33,259 bases of DNA from Pseudomonadota bacterium (GTDB taxonomy: Bacteria; Pseudomonadota; Gammaproteobacteria; Burkholderiales; Usitatibacteraceae), in contig JAKOWJ010000091.1 in the NCBI GenBank assembly GCA_029781595.1, positions 1 through 33,259 on the forward strand. The letters are read 5' to 3'. The position numbers and the translations under genes were made by a program. Positions 15,112 through 22,111 of this stretch are shown in pieces. The first letter of the stretch is position 1; each line of letters begins with the position of its first letter. The notes beneath the pieces are model-generated. The model made no database searches, was not told the DNA's origin, and saw only the letters and a program-made list of their open reading frames with translations.

Positions 15112-16107
15112 TCAGGAATCCTGTAGCAGGCGGTAGCGCCGGATGTTGCGGTCGGCCTGCGCCTGGATGCGGCGGATCACGTCCTCGTTCGGCCTGGGCG
15201 AGAAGAGGTGCGCGTAGCGCTTCTGGGGCTTGAGGTACTCCTCCACCGGCACCTGCCGGCGGATCTTCGCCACGCCCGTCACCTCGCCGTTCTCGGCCTC
15301 GAAGACCGGGAAGATGCCGCTCTCGTGTGCGAGGCGCGCCATGCGGATGGTGAGCGAGGAGTCGTGCCCCCAGCCCAGCGGGCAGGGCACCAGGATGTGC
15401 AGGTAGCGCGCGCCGCGGAACTCCATGGCGCGGCGCACCTTGGCCTCGAGGTCGCGCAGCTCCGAGACGGTGGCCGTGGCCACGTACGGGATGCCGTGCG
15501 CCATGGCGATGGCCGGCAGGTCCTTGCCCTGGCCGAAGGTGTTGCCCGGCGTCGAGCCCACGGCGGCCGTGGTCGCGGTGCGCGCGGCCGGGGGCGTCGC
15601 CGAGGAGCGCTGCACGCCCGTGTTCATGTAGGCGCCGTTGTCGTAGCAGATGTAGAGGACGTCGTCGTTCCTCTCGAACATGCCCGACAGGCACCCGAAG
15701 CCGATGTCCGTCGTGCCGCCGTCGCCGCCCTGGGCGACCACGCGCACGTCCTCCCGGCCCTTCACGCGCAGCGCCGCCGCGATGCCCGTGGCCACGGCGG
15801 CGGTGTTGCCGAAGAGCGAGTGGATCCACGGCACCTGCCACGAGGTCTCCGGGTACGGCGTGGAGAAGACCTCCAGGCACCCGGTGGCGTTGGCGGCGAT
15901 GAGCTGGCCGCCCGTCACCTCCATGGCCGCGTCGATCGCGTAGCGCGCCCCGAGCGCCTCGCCGCAGCCCTGGCAGGCGCGGTGGCCGGAGTTGAGCGAG
16001 TTGTGGCGCCGCACCGTGGACTGCACCGACCGCTCGCCGTCCGGGAGCAGGCGGTTGCCGACGGTGAAGGTTCCCGTCTGGTAGAACTTGACCGGCTGGA
16101 AGCTCAT
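15112..16107 (-). CDS. porB: 2-oxoacid (pyruvate-type):ferredoxin oxidoreductase, beta subunit
   Basis: The 331-residue thiamine-diphosphate-binding subunit. ACQGCGEALGARYAID and ANATGCLEVFS carry cysteines typical of the PorB type and bind the proximal 4Fe-4S cluster together with a later cysteine. The TPP-Mg motif is GDGGTTDIGFGCLSGMFER followed by YDNGAYMNTG. WIHSLFGNTAAVATGIAAAL is a further PorB-type signature, favouring pyruvate (or a branched 2-oxoacid) over 2-oxoglutarate. It catalyses oxidative decarboxylation to the acyl-CoA with alpha and gamma. The gene lies 10 nt after the alpha gene and 7 nt before the GltD-like gene. The substrate call is moderately sure. Confidence 0.93.
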   Translation of the reverse strand: MSFQPVKFYQTGTFTVGNRLLPDGERSVQSTVRRHNSLNSGHRACQGCGEALGARYAIDAAMEVTGGQLIAANATGCLEVFSTPYPETSWQVPWIHSLFGNTAAVATGIAAALRVKGREDVRVVAQGGDGGTTDIGFGCLSGMFERNDDVLYICYDNGAYMNTGVQRSSATPPAARTATTAAVGSTPGNTFGQGKDLPAIAMAHGIPYVATATVSELRDLEAKVRRAMEFRGARYLHILVPCPLGWGHDSSLTIRMARLAHESGIFPVFEAENGEVTGVAKIRRQVPVEEYLKPQKRYAHLFSPRPNEDVIRRIQAQADRNIRRYRLLQDS

Positions 16108-16117
16108 GGCCGCGTCC

Positions 16118-17371
16118 CTAGCGAAGCTGCGCGGTGACCAGGCCCACGTCGCGCAGCAGCGCCTCGGCGATGGGCCCGCTGCGGCGCGACTCGCGCTCGC
16201 GGGCGAGCGCGCGGTCCACCGCCGCGCGGTTGAGGTCGAGGAAGACGAGCGGGGCCGAAGTCCCCTGCTCGACTTCCGTGAAGGCGCGCGCGAGCGACTC
16301 GCGCGTGATCGGGCGGCCGCCCAGGCCGGCGATCACGGTGAAGACGTCGTCGAGCGACCCGGAGTACGAGGTGCGCACGTTGGCCGAGACGATGCCGCCC
16401 AGCCCCACGCCGAAGGCCTTCTCCACCACGCTCACCTTCCTCGCGCGCTCGAGCGCGGCGCGGAGCGCGCTGGTGGGCCACGGCCGGAAGCAGGTGATGC
16501 CCAGCACGCCGATGCGGTGGCCCTTCTCGCGCAGGCCGTCCACGGTGTCCTTAATCGTGCCGAGCACCGAGCCCAGCGCGACCACCACGGTGTCGGCGTC
16601 CTCCATGCGGTACTGGTGCATGAGGCCGCCGGAGTCGCGCCCGAAGGCCTTGCGGAACTCCTCGGCCCAGCCGGGGATGAGGTCCAGGGCCTGCATCTGC
16701 TTCACGTGCGCGAGGTAGCGCACCTCGGTGAACGCCTCGGGGCCGACCATCGCGCCCATGGAGACGGGGTCCTGCGGGTCGAGCACCTGGCGCGGCTCGA
16801 ACGGCGGCAGGAACGCGTCCACCTGCTCCTGCGTGGGCATGTCCACGCGCTCGTAGGCGTGGGTGAGGATGAAGCCGTCCATGCACACCATCACCGGCAG
16901 CGAGAGCTCCTCGGCCAGGCGGAAGGCCTGGATGTGCAGGTCGAGGGCCTCCTGGTTGGTCTCCGCGAAGAGCTGGATCCAGCCGCAGTCGCGCTGGCTC
17001 ATGGAGTCCGTGTGGTCGTTCCAGATGTTGATCGGGGCCCCGATGGCGCGGTTGGCCACGGTCATCACGATGGGCAGGCCCATGCCCGCGGCGTTGAACA
17101 CCGCCTCGGTCATGAACAGCAGCCCCTGGCTCGCCGTCGCGGTGTAGGCGCGCGCGCCGGCCGCCGAGGCGCCGATGGCCACGCTCATGGCGGCGAACTC
17201 GCTCTCGACGTTGATGAACTCGCAGGGCGAGAGCTCGCCCGCCTTCACCATCTCGCCCAGGCCCTCGACGATGTGCGTCTGCGGGGAGATCGGGTAGGCG
17301 CAGATCACCTCGGGGCGGCACAGCGCCACCGCCTCGGCGACCGCGTGGGAACCTTCAATCTGCTTGAGCAT
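16118..17371 (-). CDS. porA: 2-oxoacid (pyruvate-type):ferredoxin oxidoreductase, alpha subunit
   Basis: A 417-residue subunit with the pyrimidine-binding domain first (about 1-230: AVALCRPEVICAYPISPQTHIVEGL, FINVESEFAAMSVAIGASAAGAR, TATASQGLLFMTEAVFNAAG) and the transketolase C-terminal-like domain after it (about 255-400: VVVALGSVLGTIKDTVDGLREKGHRIGVLGITCFRPWP). The YPISPQT motif and the TSQG-like ASQG belong to PorA-type alpha chains. GGGAG precedes the ATG by 9 nt and the start overlaps the end of the gamma gene by 17 nt, implying coupled translation. The enzyme is oxygen-sensitive in most organisms. Confidence 0.93.
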   Translation of the reverse strand: MLKQIEGSHAVAEAVALCRPEVICAYPISPQTHIVEGLGEMVKAGELSPCEFINVESEFAAMSVAIGASAAGARAYTATASQGLLFMTEAVFNAAGMGLPIVMTVANRAIGAPINIWNDHTDSMSQRDCGWIQLFAETNQEALDLHIQAFRLAEELSLPVMVCMDGFILTHAYERVDMPTQEQVDAFLPPFEPRQVLDPQDPVSMGAMVGPEAFTEVRYLAHVKQMQALDLIPGWAEEFRKAFGRDSGGLMHQYRMEDADTVVVALGSVLGTIKDTVDGLREKGHRIGVLGITCFRPWPTSALRAALERARKVSVVEKAFGVGLGGIVSANVRTSYSGSLDDVFTVIAGLGGRPITRESLARAFTEVEQGTSAPLVFLDLNRAAVDRALARERESRRSGPIAEALLRDVGLVTAQLR

Positions 17372-17945
17372 GTTCGGTCGCTCCCGCGGGATGGCGCACG
17401 TTCTCGAACGCGTCGGCCGCCGCCCGGATGTTGGCCTCGGCCACCTTGGCCGGGAATTTCTCGCGGATGGCCTTGCCGACGGACTCGAGCGAGATGAGCC
17501 CGGTGGCCGCGGCGAAGGCGCCCAGCAGCACCGCGTTGGGCAGGGGGCGCCCGACGTGCTTCATGGCGATTTCGGTGGCGGGCACGGCGACGAGCCGGTC
17601 GGCCGGGAAGTCGCGGATGAAGTCGGCGAGGCCCAGGTCCGCGAAGCTGCGCGAGGTGTTGATGATGATGTACGCGCCCTTGGCGAGTCCCCCGAAGACG
17701 TCGACCTGGTGGAGCAGGGTCGGGTCCTGGATGATGACGGCGTCGGGCTCGAGGATCGGCTCGCGAAGGCGGATCTCCCTGTCGTCCAGGCGGCAATAGG
17801 CCACCACCGGGGCGCCGGTTCGCTCGGAGCCGAAGCTGGGGAATGCCTGGGCGTGACGGCCTTCGAGGAAGGCCGCGACGGACAGCATCTCCGCCGCCGT
17901 CACCACCCCCTGGCCGCCCCGTCCGTGGATGCGGATCTGGAACAA
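17355..17945 (-). CDS. porG: 2-oxoacid:ferredoxin oxidoreductase, gamma subunit
   Basis: A 196-residue gamma chain beginning FQIRIHGRGGQGVVTAAEML, the hallmark of this domain, followed by FPSFGSERTGAPVVAYCRL and DAVIIQDPTLL. It forms the CoA-side domain of the complex. Two starts compete: ATG 17972 has no ribosome site and lies inside an inverted repeat, while TTG 17945 sits 5 nt behind a very strong GAGGAGGAGG and places the domain at the N-terminus. I prefer TTG. It is the first of the four por-type genes and follows the ferritin-like gene by 75 nt. Confidence 0.9.
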   Translation of the reverse strand: MFQIRIHGRGGQGVVTAAEMLSVAAFLEGRHAQAFPSFGSERTGAPVVAYCRLDDREIRLREPILEPDAVIIQDPTLLHQVDVFGGLAKGAYIIINTSRSFADLGLADFIRDFPADRLVAVPATEIAMKHVGRPLPNAVLLGAFAAATGLISLESVGKAIREKFPAKVAEANIRAAADAFENVRHPAGATEHAQAD

Positions 17946-17964
17946 GCGGGCCTCCTCCTCAAGA

Positions 17965-17981
17965 ACCGCCATTTTGGCGGT
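17965..17981. promoter_or_regulatory. Inverted repeat at the alternative porG start
   Basis: ACCGCCA (17965-17971), TTT, TGGCGGT (17975-17981) is a perfect 7-bp inverted repeat with a 3-nt centre. It contains the ATG at 17972-17970 and lies about 20 nt before the preferred TTG start. It could be an operator or an RNA hairpin in the ferritin-like/porG gap. Confidence 0.4.
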
Positions 17982-18020
17982 CCCGGGGGAAGGGACGTTT
18001 GCGATTGATTAAATGGCCGG

Positions 18021-18593
18021 CTACTTGCCCGGCGAGGGGCCCCGGCGCAGCCGCCGCTCGCCGCCCATCGCGAGGCCGGGGCCGCCGCCGGCGGCCAGGA
18101 GCGCCTCCCAGTCCACCCCGTCGGCGCGCACGTACTCCAGCGCCCGGCTCACCCACTGCACGTGCTCGGCCTCCTCGCGGGCCATCTCGTCGGCCAGCTC
18201 GTGCACGCGTCCGTCCGCCGTGGTGTTGGCCACCCACTCGAAGAAGCGGCGGGCGCCCCGCTCGGCCTTCAGGGCGATCTCCAGGAGCTGGCGCGGCGTG
18301 GCCACCTCGAAGACGAGGCGGCAGTCGGCGCTCTCGGGCGGCCCGGACTCGAGCCACCGGTAGCGGCCGGCCGGCAGCTCCGGCAGGTCCAGGGCCAGGG
18401 ACTTCGCCTGGCGCGCGAGCAGGTCGTAGTGGTCCTGCTCGAAGTGGGCGAGGTTGCCGCAGAGCCCGGCCAGGACTTCCTCGCCGCGGTCGGCGAAGTG
18501 GGCCTGGAACTCGCGGTAGCAGCGGGCGGCCTCGCGTTCGATGGCCAGGGCGTGGGCGTAGAACTCCTCGACGCTTCCGATGGGCTCGAGCAT
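18021..18593 (-). CDS. Ferritin-like (rubrerythrin-type) diiron protein
   Basis: A 190-residue, mostly helical protein. Two ExxH pairs fit a diiron four-helix bundle: AIEREAARCYREF with HFEQDHYDLL (Glu52, His55), and LKAERGARRFFEWVA with REEAEHVQWV. No rubredoxin-type C-terminal cysteine motif is seen; the tail is Gly/Arg-rich. Relatives reduce peroxide or handle iron in oxygen-limited bacteria. GAGGAGG precedes the ATG by 7 nt. Its place at the head of the oxygen-sensitive 2-oxoacid oxidoreductase genes suggests protection of that enzyme, an inference. A Crp/Fnr-type box is centred 55 nt before the ATG. Confidence 0.85.
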   Translation of the reverse strand: MLEPIGSVEEFYAHALAIEREAARCYREFQAHFADRGEEVLAGLCGNLAHFEQDHYDLLARQAKSLALDLPELPAGRYRWLESGPPESADCRLVFEVATPRQLLEIALKAERGARRFFEWVANTTADGRVHELADEMAREEAEHVQWVSRALEYVRADGVDWEALLAAGGGPGLAMGGERRLRRGPSPGK

Positions 18594-18641
18594 GGCGACA
18601 CCTCCTCAAGGTGCACGATGCGCCGCGCGCCCGGGCGGGCG

Positions 18642-18655
18642 TTGACTTGGGTCAA
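18642..18655 (-). promoter_or_regulatory. Crp/Fnr-type (anaerobox-like) operator
   Basis: TTGACTTGGGTCAA is a perfect TTGAC-N4-GTCAA dyad, the form recognised by FNR/ANR/DNR-type regulators (FNR consensus TTGAT-N4-ATCAA). The symmetry extends by one base on each side. If bound at -41.5 it would place the transcription start near 18607, leaving a short leader with the GAGGAGG site of the ferritin-like gene; the -10 there (CATCGT-like) is weak. Confidence 0.55.
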
Positions 18656-18686
18656 CGGGCCGGCGATCGCGCCTTCCGGCTCCGGG

Positions 18687-18714
18687 AAGCAAAAAGCCCG
18701 CACGGGGCGGGCTT
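18687..18714 (-). terminator. Duplicated rho-independent terminator
   Basis: On the minus strand AAGCCCGC, loop CCCGT, GCGGGCTT followed by a T-tract (five Ts in all): a classical intrinsic terminator, the second copy of the tRNA-Phe terminator at 18871-18898. Confidence 0.85.
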
Positions 18715-18722
18715 CGGAAAAC

Positions 18723-18764
18723 TGGTGGCCTGGGGCGGAATTGAACCACCGACACAAGGATTTT
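18723..18764 (-). pseudogene. 3'-half fragment of tRNA-Phe
   Basis: Nucleotides 35-76 of the tRNA (3' anticodon loop and stem, variable region, T arm, acceptor strand and CCA) without any 5' half. It cannot form a tRNA by itself. The sequence is unmutated, so the duplication is recent or maintained. Confidence 0.9.
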
Positions 18765-18862
18765 GGCTGCGGCCCGCTCGCCGGGCTCGCTTAACCTGCG
18801 AACGACGCAGGTTAGCCTCCGCCGCAATTCGCCGGCAGGAGCGGCCGGCGAATTGTCAGTCC
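18765..18862. repeat. 98-bp insert with two strong hairpins between the tRNA repeats
   Basis: Contains TAACCTGCG/CGCAGGTTA (18792-18814, 9-bp perfect stem, 5-nt loop) and CAATTCGCCGGC/GCCGGCGAATTG (18825-18855, 12-bp perfect stem, 7-nt loop). No coding potential is seen. It may be a REP-like palindromic element or the remnant of a larger insertion. Confidence 0.7.
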
Positions 18863-18993
<131 letters not shown>

Positions 18994-19054
18994 CGATCGG
19001 CCTGTCGCTCAGCTATCGTTGCCTTGGATCGCCCCGACGAGTCGGGGACCCCCG
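18994..19054. repeat. 61-bp insert between the tRNA 5' repeats
   Basis: Holds a perfect hairpin CCCCGAC-GA-GTCGGGG (19032-19047). On + it also has GGCCTG...GCTCAG..., which loosely resembles the start of a tRNA. No gene is seen. Confidence 0.6.
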
Positions 19055-19083
19055 CAACTGAGCTACCAGGCCGTGGGTGCTGC
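19055..19083 (-). repeat. 29-bp direct repeat, upstream copy (tRNA-Phe 5' fragment)
   Basis: Repeats the leader and first 18 nt of tRNA-Phe (19072-19055) and breaks off in the D-loop. With the 3' fragment on the other side it leaves truncated tRNA pieces on both flanks of the intact gene. Confidence 0.9.
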
Positions 19084-19149
19084 GGAAAGCCCGGAATTAT
19101 AGCGGTTTCGTCCACACCGAGCCAGCCCGCCCCACGGGCCGGCGGAACG

Positions 19150-19177
19150 CCCCGGGGGCGCGGAGGCGTCCCCGGGG
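19150..19177 (-). terminator. GC hairpin after the TonB-dependent receptor gene
   Basis: CCCCGGGG arms (19150-19157 and 19170-19177) with further pairing inside give a stem of about 12 bp, 10 nt after the receptor stop codon. No T-tract follows, so termination is likely but not certain. Confidence 0.45.
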
Positions 19178-19187
19178 TGCCGCGGCG

Positions 19188-21893
19188 CTACCTGAACTGG
19201 TAGCCCACGCTCGCGTAGACGAAGCGCGCCCGCGGGTCGTAGTAGGTGGGATCGAACCCCACCTGGAACGAGTTGCCCTGGTTGGACTGCGGCGGGTTCG
19301 TGTCGAGCACGTTCTTCGCGCCCACGGTGAGGGTGAGGTGGCGGAAGCCCTTGTAGCTCGCCTGCACGTCCCACAGGCTCATGGAGCTCACGCGCCGCAG
19401 GTCGCCGTTGCCGTCGGGCGCGACGTCCACGTAGCTCGCCTGGTAGAGGTTGCCGAGCGTCGCCGTCCACGGCCCGGACTCCCACGTGAGCGTCGCGTAG
19501 TGCTTCCAGCGCGGGATCACGCCCGTCACCACGGCGCCGTTCTGGTTCGAGACGAAACCGGTGAACGAGCCGTCGGTGTTCTGGCCGTCGCTGCGGATGT
19601 AGTACGTGCCCGAGAGGTCGAACTTCACCCGGCCCCAGCTCGCCTTCGGCGCCTTCCAGTGCAGGTCGAGGTCCAGGCCCTCGACGTGCACCGCGCCCAG
19701 GTTGATGTAGGTCTGCTCGATGTTCGTGATGCGCCCCGGCAGGCCCGGGAAGTTCGGGTCCGCGGGCCCGCGCGTGACCAGGTAGCCGTACTGGTCGAGA
19801 TCGCCCAGGATCGTCGCGTACGGGATCCCGTTCACGATCGCGTCGTTCAGGCGGATCTTGAAGTACTCCAGGCCGATGGAGGCCCCCGCGTGCGGCTCGA
19901 AGACCAGGCCCGCGCTGGCGTGCTCGCTCTTCTCGGGCTTCAGGGACGTGTTGCCGCCGAAGGTGATCGGGAACTGCGTGGCGCAGTCCAGGCCCGTGTC
20001 GTTGGTGACGGGGCAGCGCACCGGGTCGCTCTGGCCCGTGGCCGTCACGCTCGAGATGTTGGGCGTGAAGAGCTGGTAGAGCGAGGGCGCGAGGAAGCCC
20101 TTGCCGTAGGAGGCGCGCAGCAGCAGCGACTTCGTCGCTTCCCAGCGGAAGCTCACCTTCGGGTTCGTCGTGGAGCCGAAGTCGCTGTAGTGGTCGTTGC
20201 GCACGGCGAGCGTGCTCTCGAGGCCGCGCAGCAGCGGCACGTTGAGCTCCGCGAAGAGGGCGCGGATGTCGCGCGAGCCGTGCACCGGCAGGATGTTGCC
20301 GCCGAAGCCCGAGAGGTCCCCGGTGGCGAGCACCGGCTCGGGAATCTGGTCGAGCGTCTCGCGCCGCGCCTCGGCGCCCACGGCCATCGCGAGGGGCCCG
20401 GCCGGCAGCTGCCAGATCTCGCCGGAGACCTTGCCCTGCACGCCCGAGTTCTTCGAGTTGCCGTTGAAGGTGTCGCCCACGTAGTTGGTCGCCTGCAGCT
20501 GCGCCAGCACCTCGGGCGTGTTGGGCGCGAAGAGGTTCACGGTGCCGCCGTTGAGCAGCGGCAGCAGCAGCGAGTAGAGCGGGAAGCCGCCGTTCAGGTG
20601 GTTCTTGTTCTTGCCCTCGCTGCGGAAGGCGGCCGCGTCCCAGTCCCAGTTGCGCCACGCGCCCTTCAGGCCCACCACGAGCTGGTTGTTGCTGTTGGTG
20701 TCCGTGGTGTCGCGAAGGCCGTTCTCCACCGCGCGGTAGCGCACGTTGAGCACCTGCCCGTCCACGCCCGCGGCCTGCGCGAGATCGTGCGGGTAGAAGG
20801 GGCTCGACGGGCTCACCGTCACCGTGGCCGGGATGTCCGCGTTGGGCCCGTAGGTGAAGAGGTTGGAGATGGGCACCGACTGGATGCGGTAGCGGTTCAC
20901 GTCGTGCGAGGCGAGGAAGGTGGCGTAGGCCTGCGTGTCGTTGGTGACCTGCCAGCGCGCCGAGGAGAAGAAGTTCCACTTCTTGTCGTCGGGGATCATC
21001 TGCACGCCCTTGACCGCCGACGGGTCGTAGTAGCACCCGCCCAGGTCCGCGAAGAAGACCGACGGCGCGCAGTTGCCGGGCGTGCCGGGCACGCCGATCC
21101 CGCCCGTGGTGATGCGGCCCGGGAAGGTGTTGCTCGAGATCGCCACCAGCCCCAGGTCCGGCCGGTAGGAGGTGTTGGAGAAGTCGCGGTCGGCCTGGTC
21201 CAGGTTCTTCTGCTTGTCGTAGGAGACCGAGAACATCACGTTGTAGCGGTCCTTCGCGAGGTCGCCGAAGCCGGCCGCGGCGCTCGCCTTCTCCTGCGCG
21301 CCGCCGCCGCTGCGGGTGGGCGCGCCGTACCACACGCCCGCCTCCGCCCCCTGGTAGTCGGTGCGCACGATGAAGTTGATCACCCCGCCGATGGCGTCGG
21401 AGCCGTACACGGCCGAGGCGCCGTCCTTGAGCACCTCCACGCGCTCGATGGCCGAGAACGGGATCACCGAGAGGTCCACGCCCTGCACGCCCTGGATCTC
21501 GCCGGAGAAGCCGTCGATGCGCTTGCCGTTGATGAGCACGAGCGTGCGCCCGCCGCCCAGGCCCCGGAGCGAGGCCGTCTGCGCGGAGAACGTCGTCGAG
21601 CCGATCACGTTGGCGATCGAGACGTTGCCCAGGCTGTTGTTGGAGCTCACCAGGTTGAGGAGCTCCATGGGCGTGGTGGCCCCGGACCGGTCGATCTCCT
21701 CGCGCGTGATCACCGTGACCGGGAGCGAGCCCTCGCCCTCGATGCGCTTGATGTTGGAGCCGGTGACCTCGATCTTCTCGATCTTCTGCGCCGAGTCCTG
21801 CGCCAGGGCCTCGCCGGCCACGGCGAGGCCGCACGCCACGCCCATCGCGCGCGCGACCGCGGCCGCGAGGACGACGTTCCTTGCTTGCTTCAT
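19188..21893 (-). CDS. TonB-dependent outer-membrane receptor
   Basis: A 901-residue outer-membrane protein. A long signal peptide (likely cleavage after ALA, residue 31) is followed by a TonB-box-like KIEKIEVTGSNIKRIEGE, a plug domain (about 45-170: LPVTVITREEIDRSG, LRGLGGGRTLVLINGKR, IERVEVLKDGASAVYGSDAIGGVINFIVR) and a 22-strand-type barrel ending in RFVYASVGYQFR with the required terminal aromatic. It resembles the large TonB-dependent receptors of Xanthomonas/beta-proteobacteria; the ligand is not evident and no degradative or siderophore genes lie beside it. GGGAG precedes the ATG by 8 nt. It is transcribed alone, with its own promoter-like sequence upstream. Confidence 0.94.
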   Translation of the reverse strand: MKQARNVVLAAAVARAMGVACGLAVAGEALAQDSAQKIEKIEVTGSNIKRIEGEGSLPVTVITREEIDRSGATTPMELLNLVSSNNSLGNVSIANVIGSTTFSAQTASLRGLGGGRTLVLINGKRIDGFSGEIQGVQGVDLSVIPFSAIERVEVLKDGASAVYGSDAIGGVINFIVRTDYQGAEAGVWYGAPTRSGGGAQEKASAAAGFGDLAKDRYNVMFSVSYDKQKNLDQADRDFSNTSYRPDLGLVAISSNTFPGRITTGGIGVPGTPGNCAPSVFFADLGGCYYDPSAVKGVQMIPDDKKWNFFSSARWQVTNDTQAYATFLASHDVNRYRIQSVPISNLFTYGPNADIPATVTVSPSSPFYPHDLAQAAGVDGQVLNVRYRAVENGLRDTTDTNSNNQLVVGLKGAWRNWDWDAAAFRSEGKNKNHLNGGFPLYSLLLPLLNGGTVNLFAPNTPEVLAQLQATNYVGDTFNGNSKNSGVQGKVSGEIWQLPAGPLAMAVGAEARRETLDQIPEPVLATGDLSGFGGNILPVHGSRDIRALFAELNVPLLRGLESTLAVRNDHYSDFGSTTNPKVSFRWEATKSLLLRASYGKGFLAPSLYQLFTPNISSVTATGQSDPVRCPVTNDTGLDCATQFPITFGGNTSLKPEKSEHASAGLVFEPHAGASIGLEYFKIRLNDAIVNGIPYATILGDLDQYGYLVTRGPADPNFPGLPGRITNIEQTYINLGAVHVEGLDLDLHWKAPKASWGRVKFDLSGTYYIRSDGQNTDGSFTGFVSNQNGAVVTGVIPRWKHYATLTWESGPWTATLGNLYQASYVDVAPDGNGDLRRVSSMSLWDVQASYKGFRHLTLTVGAKNVLDTNPPQSNQGNSFQVGFDPTYYDPRARFVYASVGYQFR

Positions 21894-21902
21894 GTCTTCA
21901 CT

Positions 21903-21932
21903 CCCAGTGAGGTGGATTCGCTACCCACTGGG
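21903..21932 (-). promoter_or_regulatory. Hairpin covering the ribosome site of the TonB-dependent receptor mRNA
   Basis: In the mRNA, CCCAGTG and CACTGGG (7-bp perfect arms, 16-nt loop) pair so that the GGG of the GGGAG ribosome site is in the stem. This could restrain translation; no known riboswitch class is recognised. Confidence 0.35.
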
Positions 21933-21949
21933 CGGACGCATCGCGGCCA

Positions 21950-21979
21950 ACTATAGACAAGGGCGTCGGCGGAAAGCAA
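21950..21979 (-). promoter_or_regulatory. Sigma-70-type promoter for the TonB-dependent receptor
   Basis: Minus strand: TTGCTT (21979-21974), 18-nt spacer, TATAGT (21955-21950). The -10 matches consensus at 5 of 6, the -35 at 3 of 6. The leader would be about 50 nt. Confidence 0.5.
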
Positions 21980-22111
21980 TCGTCCCGCGCCCGCCGGGCG
22001 GCACTTTTTTGTTGCAGGGCGTTCGCACGAGGGCCGCGGTGGCGCGGGTGCCGCGCACGCGCGCGGACGCCCTGTCACCCGCCGGGCCCGGCGCGTCCCG
22101 CCCCGGCGCGC

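Larger units (their letters stand above)
18679..18764 (-). repeat. 86-bp direct repeat, distal copy (tRNA-Phe 3' half plus terminator)
   Basis: Identical base for base to 18863-18948, 184 bp away. It contains a terminator hairpin (18687-18714) and the last 42 nt of tRNA-Phe including CCA (18723-18764). Identity stops exactly in the anticodon, between G34 and A35. Confidence 0.95.

Noticed and set aside
17999-18016. AT-rich stretch with ATCAA half-site between the ferritin-like gene and porG
   Set aside because: Only a half-site of a Crp/Fnr box and no promoter pair; the perfect dyad at 18642-18655 explains regulation better.
19077-21956. 959-codon open frame on + opposite the TonB-dependent receptor
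   Set aside because: Arg/His/Val-rich, low-complexity translation typical of an antisense frame in very GC-rich DNA; the minus-strand receptor has clear domains.
21989-22010. GC hairpin followed by TTTTTT on + resembling a terminator
   Set aside because: No + strand gene ends there; the T-run lies upstream of the minus-strand receptor promoter.
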